A stretch of 6,763 nt of DNA from Bacteroidaceae bacterium (GTDB taxonomy: Bacteria > Bacteroidota > Bacteroidia > Bacteroidales > Bacteroidaceae): positions 1 to 6,763 of the forward strand of contig JABUUG010000065.1 in the NCBI GenBank assembly GCA_021443285.1. Reading direction: 5' to 3'. Each line of letters starts with the position of its first letter. The first letter of the stretch is position 1. A program made the position numbers and the translations under genes. The notes under the pieces were generated by a model, which had not been told where the DNA came from, ran no database searches, and saw nothing but the letters and a program-made list of their open reading frames with translations. Shown one piece after another: positions 1 to 6,402 of this stretch.

Positions 1-2
1 TC

Positions 3-953
3 GGCATCAAGGACAAACTCATGCAGCGCGGGTGCAACAGTTTCTCTGTTGAGAAATTCACCGAGGCAATATCCGAATGCGAATACGCTCGTTTCGCCCC
101 AACTAAAGATGAGAAATCAAGTATGAATAACACCTTTGATATGGCTGTTACTGCCATCATCGAAATAGAGGAAGCACTCAAGACCACATCCAAATCGCTT
201 GCCACAAATCTGATTATTGCAGTTCTGTTTGGGCTTATGCCCGCTAATGCAAACGCCGCTACAACACTCGAAACAGCTAATGCTGCATATCAGGCGGGCA
301 ATTATCAGCAGGCAATTACACTCTATGAGCAAGTCCTTTCGGCTGGCGATTGCCCGCAGGTGTATTACAATCTTGCAAATGCATACTACAGGACTAACCA
401 GATTTCAAAGGCAATCCTTAACTATGAGCGTGCGAGTCTCTATTCCCCTACAGATGCCGAACTGATTCATAACCTCGAACTTGTGCGTACCAAGACACAA
501 GACAAGTTTATCCCCGCAGCAGACATTTTCCTCGTCAAATGGTACAAGGCTGTCGTCTATCTCACCTCCGTTTACGGATGGGCAGTCCTGTCAATCATCA
601 TATTATGCATAAGCCTTGTCAGCCTGCTCGTATATCTCTTCACAAATTCCCTTATACTACGAAAAGTGAGTTTCTGGGCGACATTCATCACTCTGATTAT
701 GTTCCTCGGAAGTATAATGGCTGCATTACAGCAAAACTATTATATCCACAGCAATTCCTTTGCAGTCATAACAGTCCCTGAGGCAGAGATGAAGAAATCC
801 CCAGAAGCAGATGGAAAGAAAATCCTTTCCATACACGAAGGTACGCGCATCAAAGTCATTGACGACGGAATGAAGGACTGGAAGGAGATAGAACTTCCTG
901 ACGGCAGAACAGGGTGGGTAAAAACCGCTGTACTCACAATGATTAAGCGATAG
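3..953 (+). CDS. BatD-BatE fusion protein, C-terminal part (5' end outside window)
   Basis: This is the end of a Bat (Bacteroides aerotolerance) protein; the open frame runs off the left edge. Residues are numbered from the ATG at 21, which is probably internal. Residues 1-54 match the cytoplasmic tail of BatD (DKLMQRG, then ECEYARFAP, then a helix ending IEEALK). With no stop the frame passes into a BatE-like protein: a hydrophobic signal-peptide-like stretch at 61-80 ending ANANAA, about two TPR repeats at 82-150, two membrane segments near 186-207 and 217-236 joined by a short loop with R and K, and an SH3-like domain at 246-306 (DWKEIELPDGRTGWV). By the positive-inside rule the TPR and SH3 parts both face the periplasm. 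In the family, Bat proteins act with MoxR/BatA/BatB VWA proteins in envelope stress or aerotolerance; the exact role is unsettled. A separate BatE start at an internal ATG (123 or 141) is possible, but both lie within the BatD-like tail. Confidence 0.85.
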   Translation, partial: GIKDKLMQRGCNSFSVEKFTEAISECEYARFAPTKDEKSSMNNTFDMAVTAIIEIEEALKTTSKSLATNLIIAVLFGLMPANANAATTLETANAAYQAGNYQQAITLYEQVLSAGDCPQVYYNLANAYYRTNQISKAILNYERASLYSPTDAELIHNLELVRTKTQDKFIPAADIFLVKWYKAVVYLTSVYGWAVLSIIILCISLVSLLVYLFTNSLILRKVSFWATFITLIMFLGSIMAALQQNYYIHSNSFAVITVPEAEMKKSPEADGKKILSIHEGTRIKVIDDGMKDWKEIELPDGRTGWVKTAVLTMIKR

Positions 954-1054
954 TTCCCGCCCCCGCTCCTTGCGCGCCAGCGCATAGTCTCCCCACTCCT
1001 CCCGTTCATCCGTATCTCCTATCCCGGCACCCTGGCAGCCCGGAATAAAATAAC
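954..1054 (+). promoter_or_regulatory. C-rich spacer before queA, possible Rho-utilisation (rut-like) region
   Basis: Positions 954-1040 contain by hand count 44 C, 15 G, 19 T and 9 A, so C is about half and exceeds G threefold. A C-over-G bubble directly after a stop codon is the known signature of Rho loading sites. A small perfect hairpin (TGCGC, loop GCCA, GCGCA) lies at 971-984. Units ending in CTCC or TCC follow at 8-9 bp spacing from about 985 to 1020. The last 14 nt before queA switch to A-rich, as is usual for Bacteroidetes translation leaders. There is no T-tail after the hairpin, so it is not a classic intrinsic terminator. No queuosine-type (preQ1) riboswitch was recognised. The rut role is inferred from composition only. 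Confidence 0.35.
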
Positions 1055-2224
1055 ATGAAGATTTCCGATTACAACTATAATCTCCCAGACGACCGCATAG
1101 CAAAATTCCCAATGGTACGCAGAGACCGCAGCAAGCTGCTTGTGTACAACCGCGGAGAGATTTCTGCTGACACCTTTTGCAACATTCCGGATTATTTCCC
1201 AAAGGGGATGCTTATGGTGTTCAACAACACGCGAGTCATAAGAGCTAGAATGTACTTCCGCAAGCAGACCGGAGCCATGATAGAGGTGTTCCTCCTGGAA
1301 CCCTATCTCCCCGCTGACTATGAACAGATGTTCCAGACAAAAGGTAGATGCCAGTGGTTGTGTCTTGTCGGAAACAAGAAGAAGTGGAAGCAGGGTATAC
1401 TGTATAATGATGCTTCTGTCAGTGCCGAGTGTCTTGGAGATTGTGGTACATCGCAGATTATAGAGTTTGCATGGCAGGCCGACTGCAATTTTGCCGAGAT
1501 TATTGAACAGTGTGGCGAGCTGCCAATACCACCATACCTTAATCGGAAAACACAGCAAAGTGACCTTACAACATACCAGACAGTTTATGCAAGAATAAAG
1601 GGGTCTGTTGCAGCCCCTACCGCCGGACTGCATTTCACACCTGAAGTGCTCGCCGCTATAGATGCAAAAGGCATAGAGCGTCAGGAGGTAACGCTACATG
1701 TAGGTGCCGGCACGTTCAAGCCTGTCAAGACGGAAGACGTTGCCGACCATGAGATGCATGCCGAGCATATAGCAGTAAATCTGTCGTTTATCCGCCGGTT
1801 GATAGCGCATGATGCAAAGGCGATAGCCGTCGGTACGACATCTGTCCGCACACTCGAAAGCCTCTATTACATCGGATGCCAGCTGCTCAGGGGAGACACA
1901 AGCCTCACCGTTTCACAGTGGGAACCGTATTCCACCGATGCAAACAAAGTTCCCGTCATGGATGCACTAAAGGCAATAGAGCAATATCTCATCAATAACA
2001 ATCTTGATGTCCTCAATGCCGTAACGCAGATAATCATCACGCCTGCGGGTTACGAATATAAAATTGTAAAGATGCTCGTTACCAATTTCCATCAGCCGCA
2101 GAGCACTCTTCTCCTGCTCGTCTCCGCATTCATCGGCAATGATTGGCGTAAAGTGTATGACTACGCCTTGCAAAATAACTTCCGTTTCCTCAGCTATGGC
2201 GACAGCAGCCTCTTGATTACTTAA
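1055..2224 (+). CDS. queA: S-adenosylmethionine:tRNA ribosyltransferase-isomerase (QueA)
   Basis: QueA transfers and isomerises the ribosyl moiety of S-adenosylmethionine onto 7-aminomethyl-7-deazaguanine at the wobble position of GUN-anticodon tRNAs, giving epoxyqueuosine; it is cytoplasmic. The 389-residue product carries the family blocks in order: LPDDRIAKFP with RDRSKLLV (10-30), VFNNTRVIRARM (55-66), GELPIPPYLNR (154-164), YQTVYAR with GSVAAPTAGLHFTPE (174-198), VTLHVGAGTFKPV (212-224), the HEMHAE block (232-237), AVGTTSVRTLES (258-269), then LVTNFHQPQSTLLLLVSAF (341-359) and FLSYGDSSLL (378-387). Length is normal. The ATG at 1055 is well fixed: an in-frame TAA lies at 1046-1048 and the conserved N-terminus begins at once. 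The leader (AATAAAATAAC) is A-rich without a Shine-Dalgarno. Its neighbours are functionally unrelated and no other queuosine gene is in view. Confidence 0.97.
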   Translation: MKISDYNYNLPDDRIAKFPMVRRDRSKLLVYNRGEISADTFCNIPDYFPKGMLMVFNNTRVIRARMYFRKQTGAMIEVFLLEPYLPADYEQMFQTKGRCQWLCLVGNKKKWKQGILYNDASVSAECLGDCGTSQIIEFAWQADCNFAEIIEQCGELPIPPYLNRKTQQSDLTTYQTVYARIKGSVAAPTAGLHFTPEVLAAIDAKGIERQEVTLHVGAGTFKPVKTEDVADHEMHAEHIAVNLSFIRRLIAHDAKAIAVGTTSVRTLESLYYIGCQLLRGDTSLTVSQWEPYSTDANKVPVMDALKAIEQYLINNNLDVLNAVTQIIITPAGYEYKIVKMLVTNFHQPQSTLLLLVSAFIGNDWRKVYDYALQNNFRFLSYGDSSLLIT

Positions 2225-2354
2225 TTAACCGAAATGAAAGTATGGTAAAGGTTTTCCATATATATATCAGTACATTCATTGAATTACTAAATAGTATAAT
2301 ATACAAATCAAAATCAATAGATAAATCGTAAATCGTAAAATTGTAAATAAGATT
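2225..2354 (+). promoter_or_regulatory. AT-rich leuB upstream region (probable promoter and leader)
   Basis: This 130-bp gap is strongly AT-rich, in contrast to the C-rich gap before queA, and probably carries the leuB promoter. I looked for the Bacteroidetes promoter pair (TTTG near -33, TAnnTTTG near -7) and found no convincing match. A TATAAT occurs at 2295-2300 but has no suitably spaced -35 partner. The last ~50 nt are almost free of G and contain short repeats (listed separately). No T-box, leucine leader peptide or intrinsic terminator was recognised. Confidence 0.3.
2323..2350 (+). repeat. AAATCGT heptamer direct repeats in leuB leader
   Basis: AAATCGT occurs twice back to back (2323-2329, 2330-2336). 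It is followed by a variant AAAATTGT (2337-2344) and then AAATAA (2345-2350), ending 4 nt before the leuB ATG. Two hexamers AAATCA precede it at 2305-2310 and 2311-2316. The A-rich, unstructured sequence sits where Bacteroidetes mRNAs usually have their translation-enhancing leader. A role as a binding site or in translation is only inferred. Confidence 0.6.
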
Positions 2355-3434
2355 ATGAAACTAAACATTGCAGTTCTTCCCGGCGATGGTATCGGTCCGG
2401 AGATTATGGAACAAGGAGTAGCAGTAATGAATGCTATTGCAGAAAAATTCGGTCATGACGTCAGTTATAAAGAGGCACTCTGTGGTGCTCATGCCATAGA
2501 TGAGGTTGGAGACCCCTTCCCAGAAGAGACCTTCAAAATCTGTCAGCAGGCTGATGCAGTCCTTTTCGCATCCGTCGGAGACCCTAAGTTCGACAACAAT
2601 CCTTCTGCAAAGGTGCGCCCCGAACAGGGACTTCTTGCTATGAGAAAGAAACTCGGGCTTTTCGCAAATATCCGACCAGTGCAGACATTCTCATGCCTTG
2701 TTCACAAGTCACCGTTGCGCAAGGAACTCGTTGAAGGAGCCGACTTCATCTGTATCCGCGAACTCACCGGTGGCATGTATTTCGGAAAGAAGGTGGAACC
2801 TCAGATTAACGCCGATGGAGTAGAAGAGGCTTATGACACCAACTACTACACACGTCCAGAGGTTGAGCGAATACTCAAGGTAGGCTTCGAGTATGCCATG
2901 AAGCGTAATAAGCACCTCACCGTAGTAGATAAGGCAAATGTCCTCGCATCATCACGACTCTGGAGAAAAGTTGCACAGGAGATGGCACCACAATACCCCG
3001 AAGTGAACACCGACTACATGTATGTCGATAACGCCGCTATGCGCATGATTCAGGAGCCACGTTTCTTCGATGTCATGGTTACAGAGAACACCTTTGGCGA
3101 CATCCTAACCGACGAAGGCTCTGTTATCAGCGGATCTATGGGACTCCTCCCATCAGCCTCTACAGGCTCTTCCACACCAGTCTTCGAGCCTATACATGGC
3201 TCATGGCCACAGGCAAAGGGACTCAACATCGCCAATCCACTCGCGCAAATCCTCTCCGTCGCAATGCTCCTTGAATACTTCGACCTAAAGGAAGAGGGCG
3301 CACTCGTTCGCAAGGCAGTAGATGCATCCCTTGACGCCAATGTCCGTACACCTGAGATACAGGTTGAAGGAGAAGCCAAATATGGTACAAAGGAAGTGGG
3401 TGCCTGGATAGTCAATTATATAAAAAATGCGTAA
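2355..3434 (+). CDS. leuB: 3-isopropylmalate dehydrogenase (LeuB)
   Basis: LeuB oxidises and decarboxylates (2R,3S)-3-isopropylmalate to 4-methyl-2-oxopentanoate with NAD+, the third step of leucine synthesis, in the cytoplasm as a dimer. The 359-residue product is full length: nucleotide-binding start LPGDGIGPE (8-16), substrate arginines R97, R107 and R135 ([17 protein letters not shown] and RELTGG), Y142, K193 in VVDKANVL, D225 in YVDNAAM, and metal-binding D249 and D253 in FGDILTDE. Spacing of these residues agrees with the Thermus thermophilus enzyme. The cofactor loop reads [12 protein letters not shown] (278-289), where most LeuB proteins have HGSAPDIAG; the aspartate that contacts the NAD ribose is therefore Q286. 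No leuA, leuC or leuD is in the window. The last 8 bp (ATGCGTAA) overlap the next gene. Confidence 0.97.
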   Translation: MKLNIAVLPGDGIGPEIMEQGVAVMNAIAEKFGHDVSYKEALCGAHAIDEVGDPFPEETFKICQQADAVLFASVGDPKFDNNPSAKVRPEQGLLAMRKKLGLFANIRPVQTFSCLVHKSPLRKELVEGADFICIRELTGGMYFGKKVEPQINADGVEEAYDTNYYTRPEVERILKVGFEYAMKRNKHLTVVDKANVLASSRLWRKVAQEMAPQYPEVNTDYMYVDNAAMRMIQEPRFFDVMVTENTFGDILTDEGSVISGSMGLLPSASTGSSTPVFEPIHGSWPQAKGLNIANPLAQILSVAMLLEYFDLKEEGALVRKAVDASLDANVRTPEIQVEGEAKYGTKEVGAWIVNYIKNA

Positions 3435-4122
3435 CATACTTTTTGTCATATTTTTTTCCCTTCCTCTCTCTGCCTTCGCGCAGCAAGAGGAAGGGAAAAA
3501 TGTCCTCATCCCCTCGTCATCACAGAGGACTAAGGAGGACAACAATCCTTTTGCCAATATGACCATTTCACAGCAGATGGAAAAAGCTGCCGCGTATATA
3601 CATCATAGCCGGTATCAGCAGGCAAAAGACATCTATGACAACGTCATCAGACTTGAGCCCGACAACTTCACTGCACTCTATTTCCGAGCATTCGCCAACC
3701 AGCAGCTCTTTCACTTCGGACTCGCACGCGCAGACTACAACAACATACTCAAGACCCACCCGGACAATTATCACGCACTCATGGGCAGGGCACAGCTCAA
3801 TCAGTCCGACAACAGACACACCGAGGCACTTGACGATGCAAACCTGCTCGTCGAAATATACCCCGACAGCATCAATGCATGGCTCATCAGAGCTGAGATA
3901 GAAGAAAAACAAAAACTTATACCACTCGCAGAGTTCGACTACCAGCAAGCATACACTCTCAATACCGCAAACAAAAAATATCTCCTTAAGGCAGTCGAAC
4001 TAAAACTCAAGCAAAATAAAAAAGAAGAAGCAAAACGAATACTCGACAATCTCGTCAAACAAGGGACACCCAAAAACGCACTGCTCTATTATTACAAGAA
4101 AATAAACCTCCGCAATCCTTGA
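3427..4122 (+). CDS. Exported tetratricopeptide-repeat protein (five TPRs)
   Basis: The 231-residue product starts with a signal peptide ([18 protein letters not shown]) with a probable signal peptidase I cut after AFA at residue 18, giving mature QQEEGK. There is no lipobox cysteine, so it is likely a soluble periplasmic protein. After a short polar linker (19-46) come five consecutive repeats of exactly 34 residues: 47-80, 81-114, 115-148, 149-182 and 183-216. The first three end in typical PDN or PDS turns. A short tail follows. Such arrays bind partner proteins; there is no catalytic domain and the partner cannot be named. The start overlaps the leuB stop by 8 bp, so translation is probably coupled to leuB. 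A strong terminator-like hairpin lies about 90 bp after the stop. Confidence 0.9.
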   Translation: MRNILFVIFFSLPLSAFAQQEEGKNVLIPSSSQRTKEDNNPFANMTISQQMEKAAAYIHHSRYQQAKDIYDNVIRLEPDNFTALYFRAFANQQLFHFGLARADYNNILKTHPDNYHALMGRAQLNQSDNRHTEALDDANLLVEIYPDSINAWLIRAEIEEKQKLIPLAEFDYQQAYTLNTANKKYLLKAVELKLKQNKKEEAKRILDNLVKQGTPKNALLYYYKKINLRNP

Positions 4123-4168
4123 CAAGACCTGTCCTTCTTCTTTATTTTTCTATACTTTCTTTAACCTC

Positions 4169-4202
4169 AAAAGCCCCCTGCCCCCTAAAGGGGGGGGGGC
4201 TT
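4169..4202 (-). terminator. G/C hairpin with T4 tail, terminator for minus-strand transcripts
   Basis: AAGCCCCC (4171-4178) pairs with GGGGGCTT (4195-4202) and the inner CCCCC (4181-4185) pairs with GGGGG (4190-4194) around a TAAA loop. Only a TG bulge (4179-4180) interrupts this 13-bp stem. Read on the minus strand the stem ends in CTTTTG, a short T4 run, which fits a terminator for the nitroreductase transcript. The tail is short, so efficiency is uncertain. Confidence 0.6.
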
Positions 4203-4257
4203 GTACTCCACTCCACTTAACACCCCCTTTAGGGGGCAGTGGTTTTTTGGGGGGGGG
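4174..4257. repeat. Inverted pair of CCCCCTAAAGGGGG-type intergenic repeats with G10 and G9 tracts
   Basis: A 17-bp perfect inverted repeat (4178-4194 and 4223-4239; CTGCCCCCTAAAGGGGG against its complement) is separated by 28 bp. Uninterrupted G runs lie at 4190-4199 (10 G) and 4249-4257 (9 G). Each half can fold alone (the two terminators) or the halves can pair with each other. Similar G/C-tract hairpins are, from memory, dispersed in Bacteroidetes intergenic DNA; copy number in this genome cannot be seen here. Confidence 0.75.
4213..4248 (+). terminator. Intrinsic terminator after leuB and TPR gene
   Basis: CCACT (4213-4217) pairs with AGTGG (4238-4242) and CCCCC (4223-4227) with GGGGG (4232-4236) around a TTTA loop, with a small asymmetric internal loop (TAACA against C). 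TTTTTT (4243-4248) follows the stem directly. This is a textbook Rho-independent terminator on the plus strand for the leuB and TPR-gene transcript. Confidence 0.8.
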
Positions 4258-4779
4258 CTAATACCTGTGCAGATGCACATTCTCCCATTTCAGATTCTCT
4301 TCTTTAGAAGGCGGCTGCTCCACATTCCTGTAGCCGAAACCTGCAATACACAGCACGTTCACATTCTCCGGAATGTCAAGAATGCCACGCACCACATCCT
4401 CCGAATGCGTCCCGTCAGACAGCATACGCTTGTGAATCTGACACCAGCATCCTCCTATTCCAAGTTCTTCTGCCTGTAGAAGCATACCATATGCCGCTAT
4501 AGCCCCGTCTTCTATCCAGCAGTCGTTCTCAAAAGCATCTGCGCACACCACAACAGCCAGTCTTGCACACTTCAGGAAATCACTCCCCGAAGACTTGGCT
4601 TCAGACAGTTTTTCCAGGTCCTCCTTTCTTTCAACAACCACAAAATGCCAAGTCCGCCGCCCTCGGGACGAAGGCGACAGAAGAGCCGCACGAAGTATCA
4701 GCTCCACATCATCTGGCTGTATCTCCCTCTCACTGAACTGTCTGCAGCTACGACGCTGCAACAATAAATCCTTAAACAT
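4258..4779 (-). CDS. Nitroreductase family protein (FMN-dependent oxidoreductase)
   Basis: This 173-residue protein fits the small nitroreductase family: cytoplasmic homodimers that bind FMN and use NAD(P)H to reduce nitro compounds, quinones or flavins. Visible motifs are RRSCRQFSEREI (9-20; FMN-phosphate contact region), SPSSRGRRTWHFVVV (36-50; the family block usually read as APSxxNxQPW), the helix DGAIAAYGMLLQAEELGIGGCW (91-112) and a C-terminal GYRN, then QPPSKEENLKWENVH (155-169) typical of Bacteroidetes members. The true substrate cannot be told from sequence. The ATG at 4779 is preferred; an in-frame TTG at 4785 would add two residues but overlaps the upstream stop. The ATG lies 2 nt after the GHL10 stop, with AGGTGA about 10 nt upstream inside that gene, so the two genes are probably one operon. 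The stop codon directly abuts the G9/C9 tract. Confidence 0.9.
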   Translation of the reverse strand: MFKDLLLQRRSCRQFSEREIQPDDVELILRAALLSPSSRGRRTWHFVVVERKEDLEKLSEAKSSGSDFLKCARLAVVVCADAFENDCWIEDGAIAAYGMLLQAEELGIGGCWCQIHKRMLSDGTHSEDVVRGILDIPENVNVLCIAGFGYRNVEQPPSKEENLKWENVHLHRY

Positions 4780-4781
4780 TA

Positions 4782-6320
4782 TCAATATTTCACCTTCACC
4801 TTTACCTCCTTGCTCTCATTGTGCAGGCGGTTAAGTGCTGTAACATAATAATAGTATTTCTGTTTCTTGTGTTTGCCACTGTCAGTTACTGGCGGTATCT
4901 TGTAGTAAGTACGAGTTGTGATTGCAACAATCTTCGAGGCATCCTCAAGGTCAACCTTTTCTTTGTTCATAAACCGGTACACCACATATTTAACAGCCTT
5001 GTCCTTCCATGTGGAACCCTCAGGGGCAAGCCAGAAGAGAACACGCTCACCCTCATCCTTCAGGCATTTCAGTTTCTTCACCTTATCAGGGCAACTGTCA
5101 TCAATGAATGTCATTGACGGTTGCAGAACAGGTCTCCGCCAGTAGTTGCTTTGCAGACGGTAGCCGTAATTTCCATGGTTGTCAACAGCAAGACGAGAAT
5201 ACCAAAGAACACTGCCCTTCACGTTTCCTAACTCATCCTGAAGCCCAAACTTCATCTCCATCTGGTCTCCATTGTGCTCACCCGGAGCAGTATATTTCAC
5301 TGTCCTCTCTATGTCCTCACCAATAATCAGAGGACGGTTGAACACGTTAAGGTTCCACCATCGTATCAGAGTCTCGTAGTCCGCACTCTTATGACCTATC
5401 TGCCAGTAAAGCTGTGGCACAAGGTAATCCACCCATCCTTTCTCCGTCCACCGCAGACAGTCTGCATAGAGATCGTCGTAGTTCTGCAGACCGTTCGTCT
5501 CGCTTCCCTTCGGATCGTTCCGCTTGTTGCGGTAGATACCGAATGGAGACACACCGAATTTCACCCATGGCTTGGTCGCCTTAACCGTCTCCGCTAACTG
5601 CTTTATAAATAGATTTACATTCTCTCTCCGCCAGTCATTCTGAGTCATTGGCGTGTTCAAACAGTGTTGTCTATAGTGGTTATACTGCTGGCTGTCTGGT
5701 ATCTTCTGACCAGCCACTGGATAAGGATAGAAATAGTCGTCTATATGTAGGCCGTCAATGTCATAGCGGCTGACAATGTCGGCTGTTACCTCGCAGATGT
5801 AGTCGCGACACTCCTTGTAGGCGGGATTCAGTATAAGCAGACCATCGTAAGAAAACACCCATTCAGGATGTCTTTTTGCCACATGATTGGAAGTCAGACT
5901 TGTCGTGTTCTTAGTTTTTGCTCGGTATGGGTTTATCCAGGCATGAAGCTCCATGTCACGCTTGTGGCACTCCTTAACCATCCATTGCAGAGGGTCCCAA
6001 TACGGAGATGGTGCCCGCCCCTGAACACCTGTCAGGAACTTGCTCCACGGTTCTATGCTGCTCTCGTACAGAGCGTCACATTCAGGACGAACCTGAAAGA
6101 TTATTACGTTTGTGCCTTCAGCCTTCAGAGTGTTAAGCTGCTTCAGAAGGTTCTGCTGCATACTCTCTGTACTCATTCCCTGGAACTGTCCGTTCACGCA
6201 CTGTATCCACGCACCACGGAATTCACGCTTAGGCATACGCCTCAAACGATCTTGGCCTGAAACAAAAATACTACTCGCCGCAAAAACAGCAAGTAGTATG
6301 TATCTGAGACGAACTCTCAT
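4782..6320 (-). CDS. Exported family-10-like glycosyl hydrolase (GHL10/DUF187, DigH/YddW-like)
   Basis: The 512-residue product has a signal peptide (MRVRLRYILLAVFAASSIFVSG, predicted cut before Q23; no lipobox), a GHL10 TIM-barrel domain from about residue 32 to 400, and a C-terminal fibronectin-III-like beta domain from about 413 to the end (LFWLAP, KYVVYRF, KYYYYVTALNRLHNES). Family signatures are FRGAWIQ (34-40), FQVRPECDALYES (75-87), GLHIDDYFYPYP (190-201), FGVSPFGIYRN (255-265), DYLVPQLYW (298-306) and GSVLWYSRL (369-377). In E. coli the relative DigH (YddW) is a lipoprotein that cleaves peptidoglycan glycan strands stripped of stem peptides; a similar cell-wall or glycan role in the periplasm is inferred. 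The ATG at 6320 gives a clean signal peptide; a TTG at 6329 would add three residues. It is followed after 2 nt by the nitroreductase gene and preceded by a 209-bp repeat-rich gap. Confidence 0.92.
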   Translation of the reverse strand: MRVRLRYILLAVFAASSIFVSGQDRLRRMPKREFRGAWIQCVNGQFQGMSTESMQQNLLKQLNTLKAEGTNVIIFQVRPECDALYESSIEPWSKFLTGVQGRAPSPYWDPLQWMVKECHKRDMELHAWINPYRAKTKNTTSLTSNHVAKRHPEWVFSYDGLLILNPAYKECRDYICEVTADIVSRYDIDGLHIDDYFYPYPVAGQKIPDSQQYNHYRQHCLNTPMTQNDWRRENVNLFIKQLAETVKATKPWVKFGVSPFGIYRNKRNDPKGSETNGLQNYDDLYADCLRWTEKGWVDYLVPQLYWQIGHKSADYETLIRWWNLNVFNRPLIIGEDIERTVKYTAPGEHNGDQMEMKFGLQDELGNVKGSVLWYSRLAVDNHGNYGYRLQSNYWRRPVLQPSMTFIDDSCPDKVKKLKCLKDEGERVLFWLAPEGSTWKDKAVKYVVYRFMNKEKVDLEDASKIVAITTRTYYKIPPVTDSGKHKKQKYYYYVTALNRLHNESKEVKVKVKY

Positions 6321-6353
6321 GAAATTCAATATATGTATATGTTCTATAAATTG

Positions 6354-6402
6354 GAAGTTATAAGAAGTTAAAGGAAGTTATGCTGCTTTTCAGCGGAAGT
6401 TA
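6354..6402 (+). repeat. GAAGTTA direct repeats at 10-bp spacing
   Basis: GAAGTTA occurs at 6354-6360, 6364-6370 and 6374-6380 (exactly 10 bp apart) and again at 6396-6402 (22 bp on, beyond a mini-hairpin). In the other orientation TAACTTC occurs at 6442-6448 and 6474-6480, with a one-base variant TAACTCC at 6464-6470; those spacings are 22 and 10 bp, a mirror of the left side. Ten-bp phasing puts the copies on one face of the helix. Confidence 0.85.

Noticed and set aside
954..1054. preQ1 riboswitch upstream of queA
   Set aside because: Queuosine genes can carry one, but I see no preQ1-I type hairpin with an A-rich tail; the region is C-rich and the only clear hairpin is the 14-nt TGCGC/GCGCA one.
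726..1633. Long open frames on the minus strand (726-1202 and 1019-1633)
   Set aside because: They lie antisense to batDE and queA, whose plus-strand products show clear family motifs throughout; the antisense products are cysteine-rich and resemble no family.
2279..2300. TTGAAT and TATAAT as a leuB promoter
   Set aside because: The spacing is only 10 nt and the group uses a different promoter consensus (TTTG and TAnnTTTG), which I did not find.
3568..3948. Minus-strand open frame across the TPR gene
   Set aside because: It is a shadow of the five-repeat TPR coding sequence; the V/C/E-rich product has no recognisable pattern.
4121..4160. GACA/TGTC hairpin followed by a T-rich tract just after the TPR stop
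   Set aside because: The stem is only 4 bp and the T-rich tract is interrupted by C and A; the G/C hairpin with T6 at 4213-4248 is far stronger.
4783..4785. TTG start giving MIMFKD for the nitroreductase
   Set aside because: The ATG six bases further on fits the family N-terminus; the TTG overlaps the upstream stop and adds only two residues. The same reasoning rejects TTG at 6329 for the GHL10 gene.
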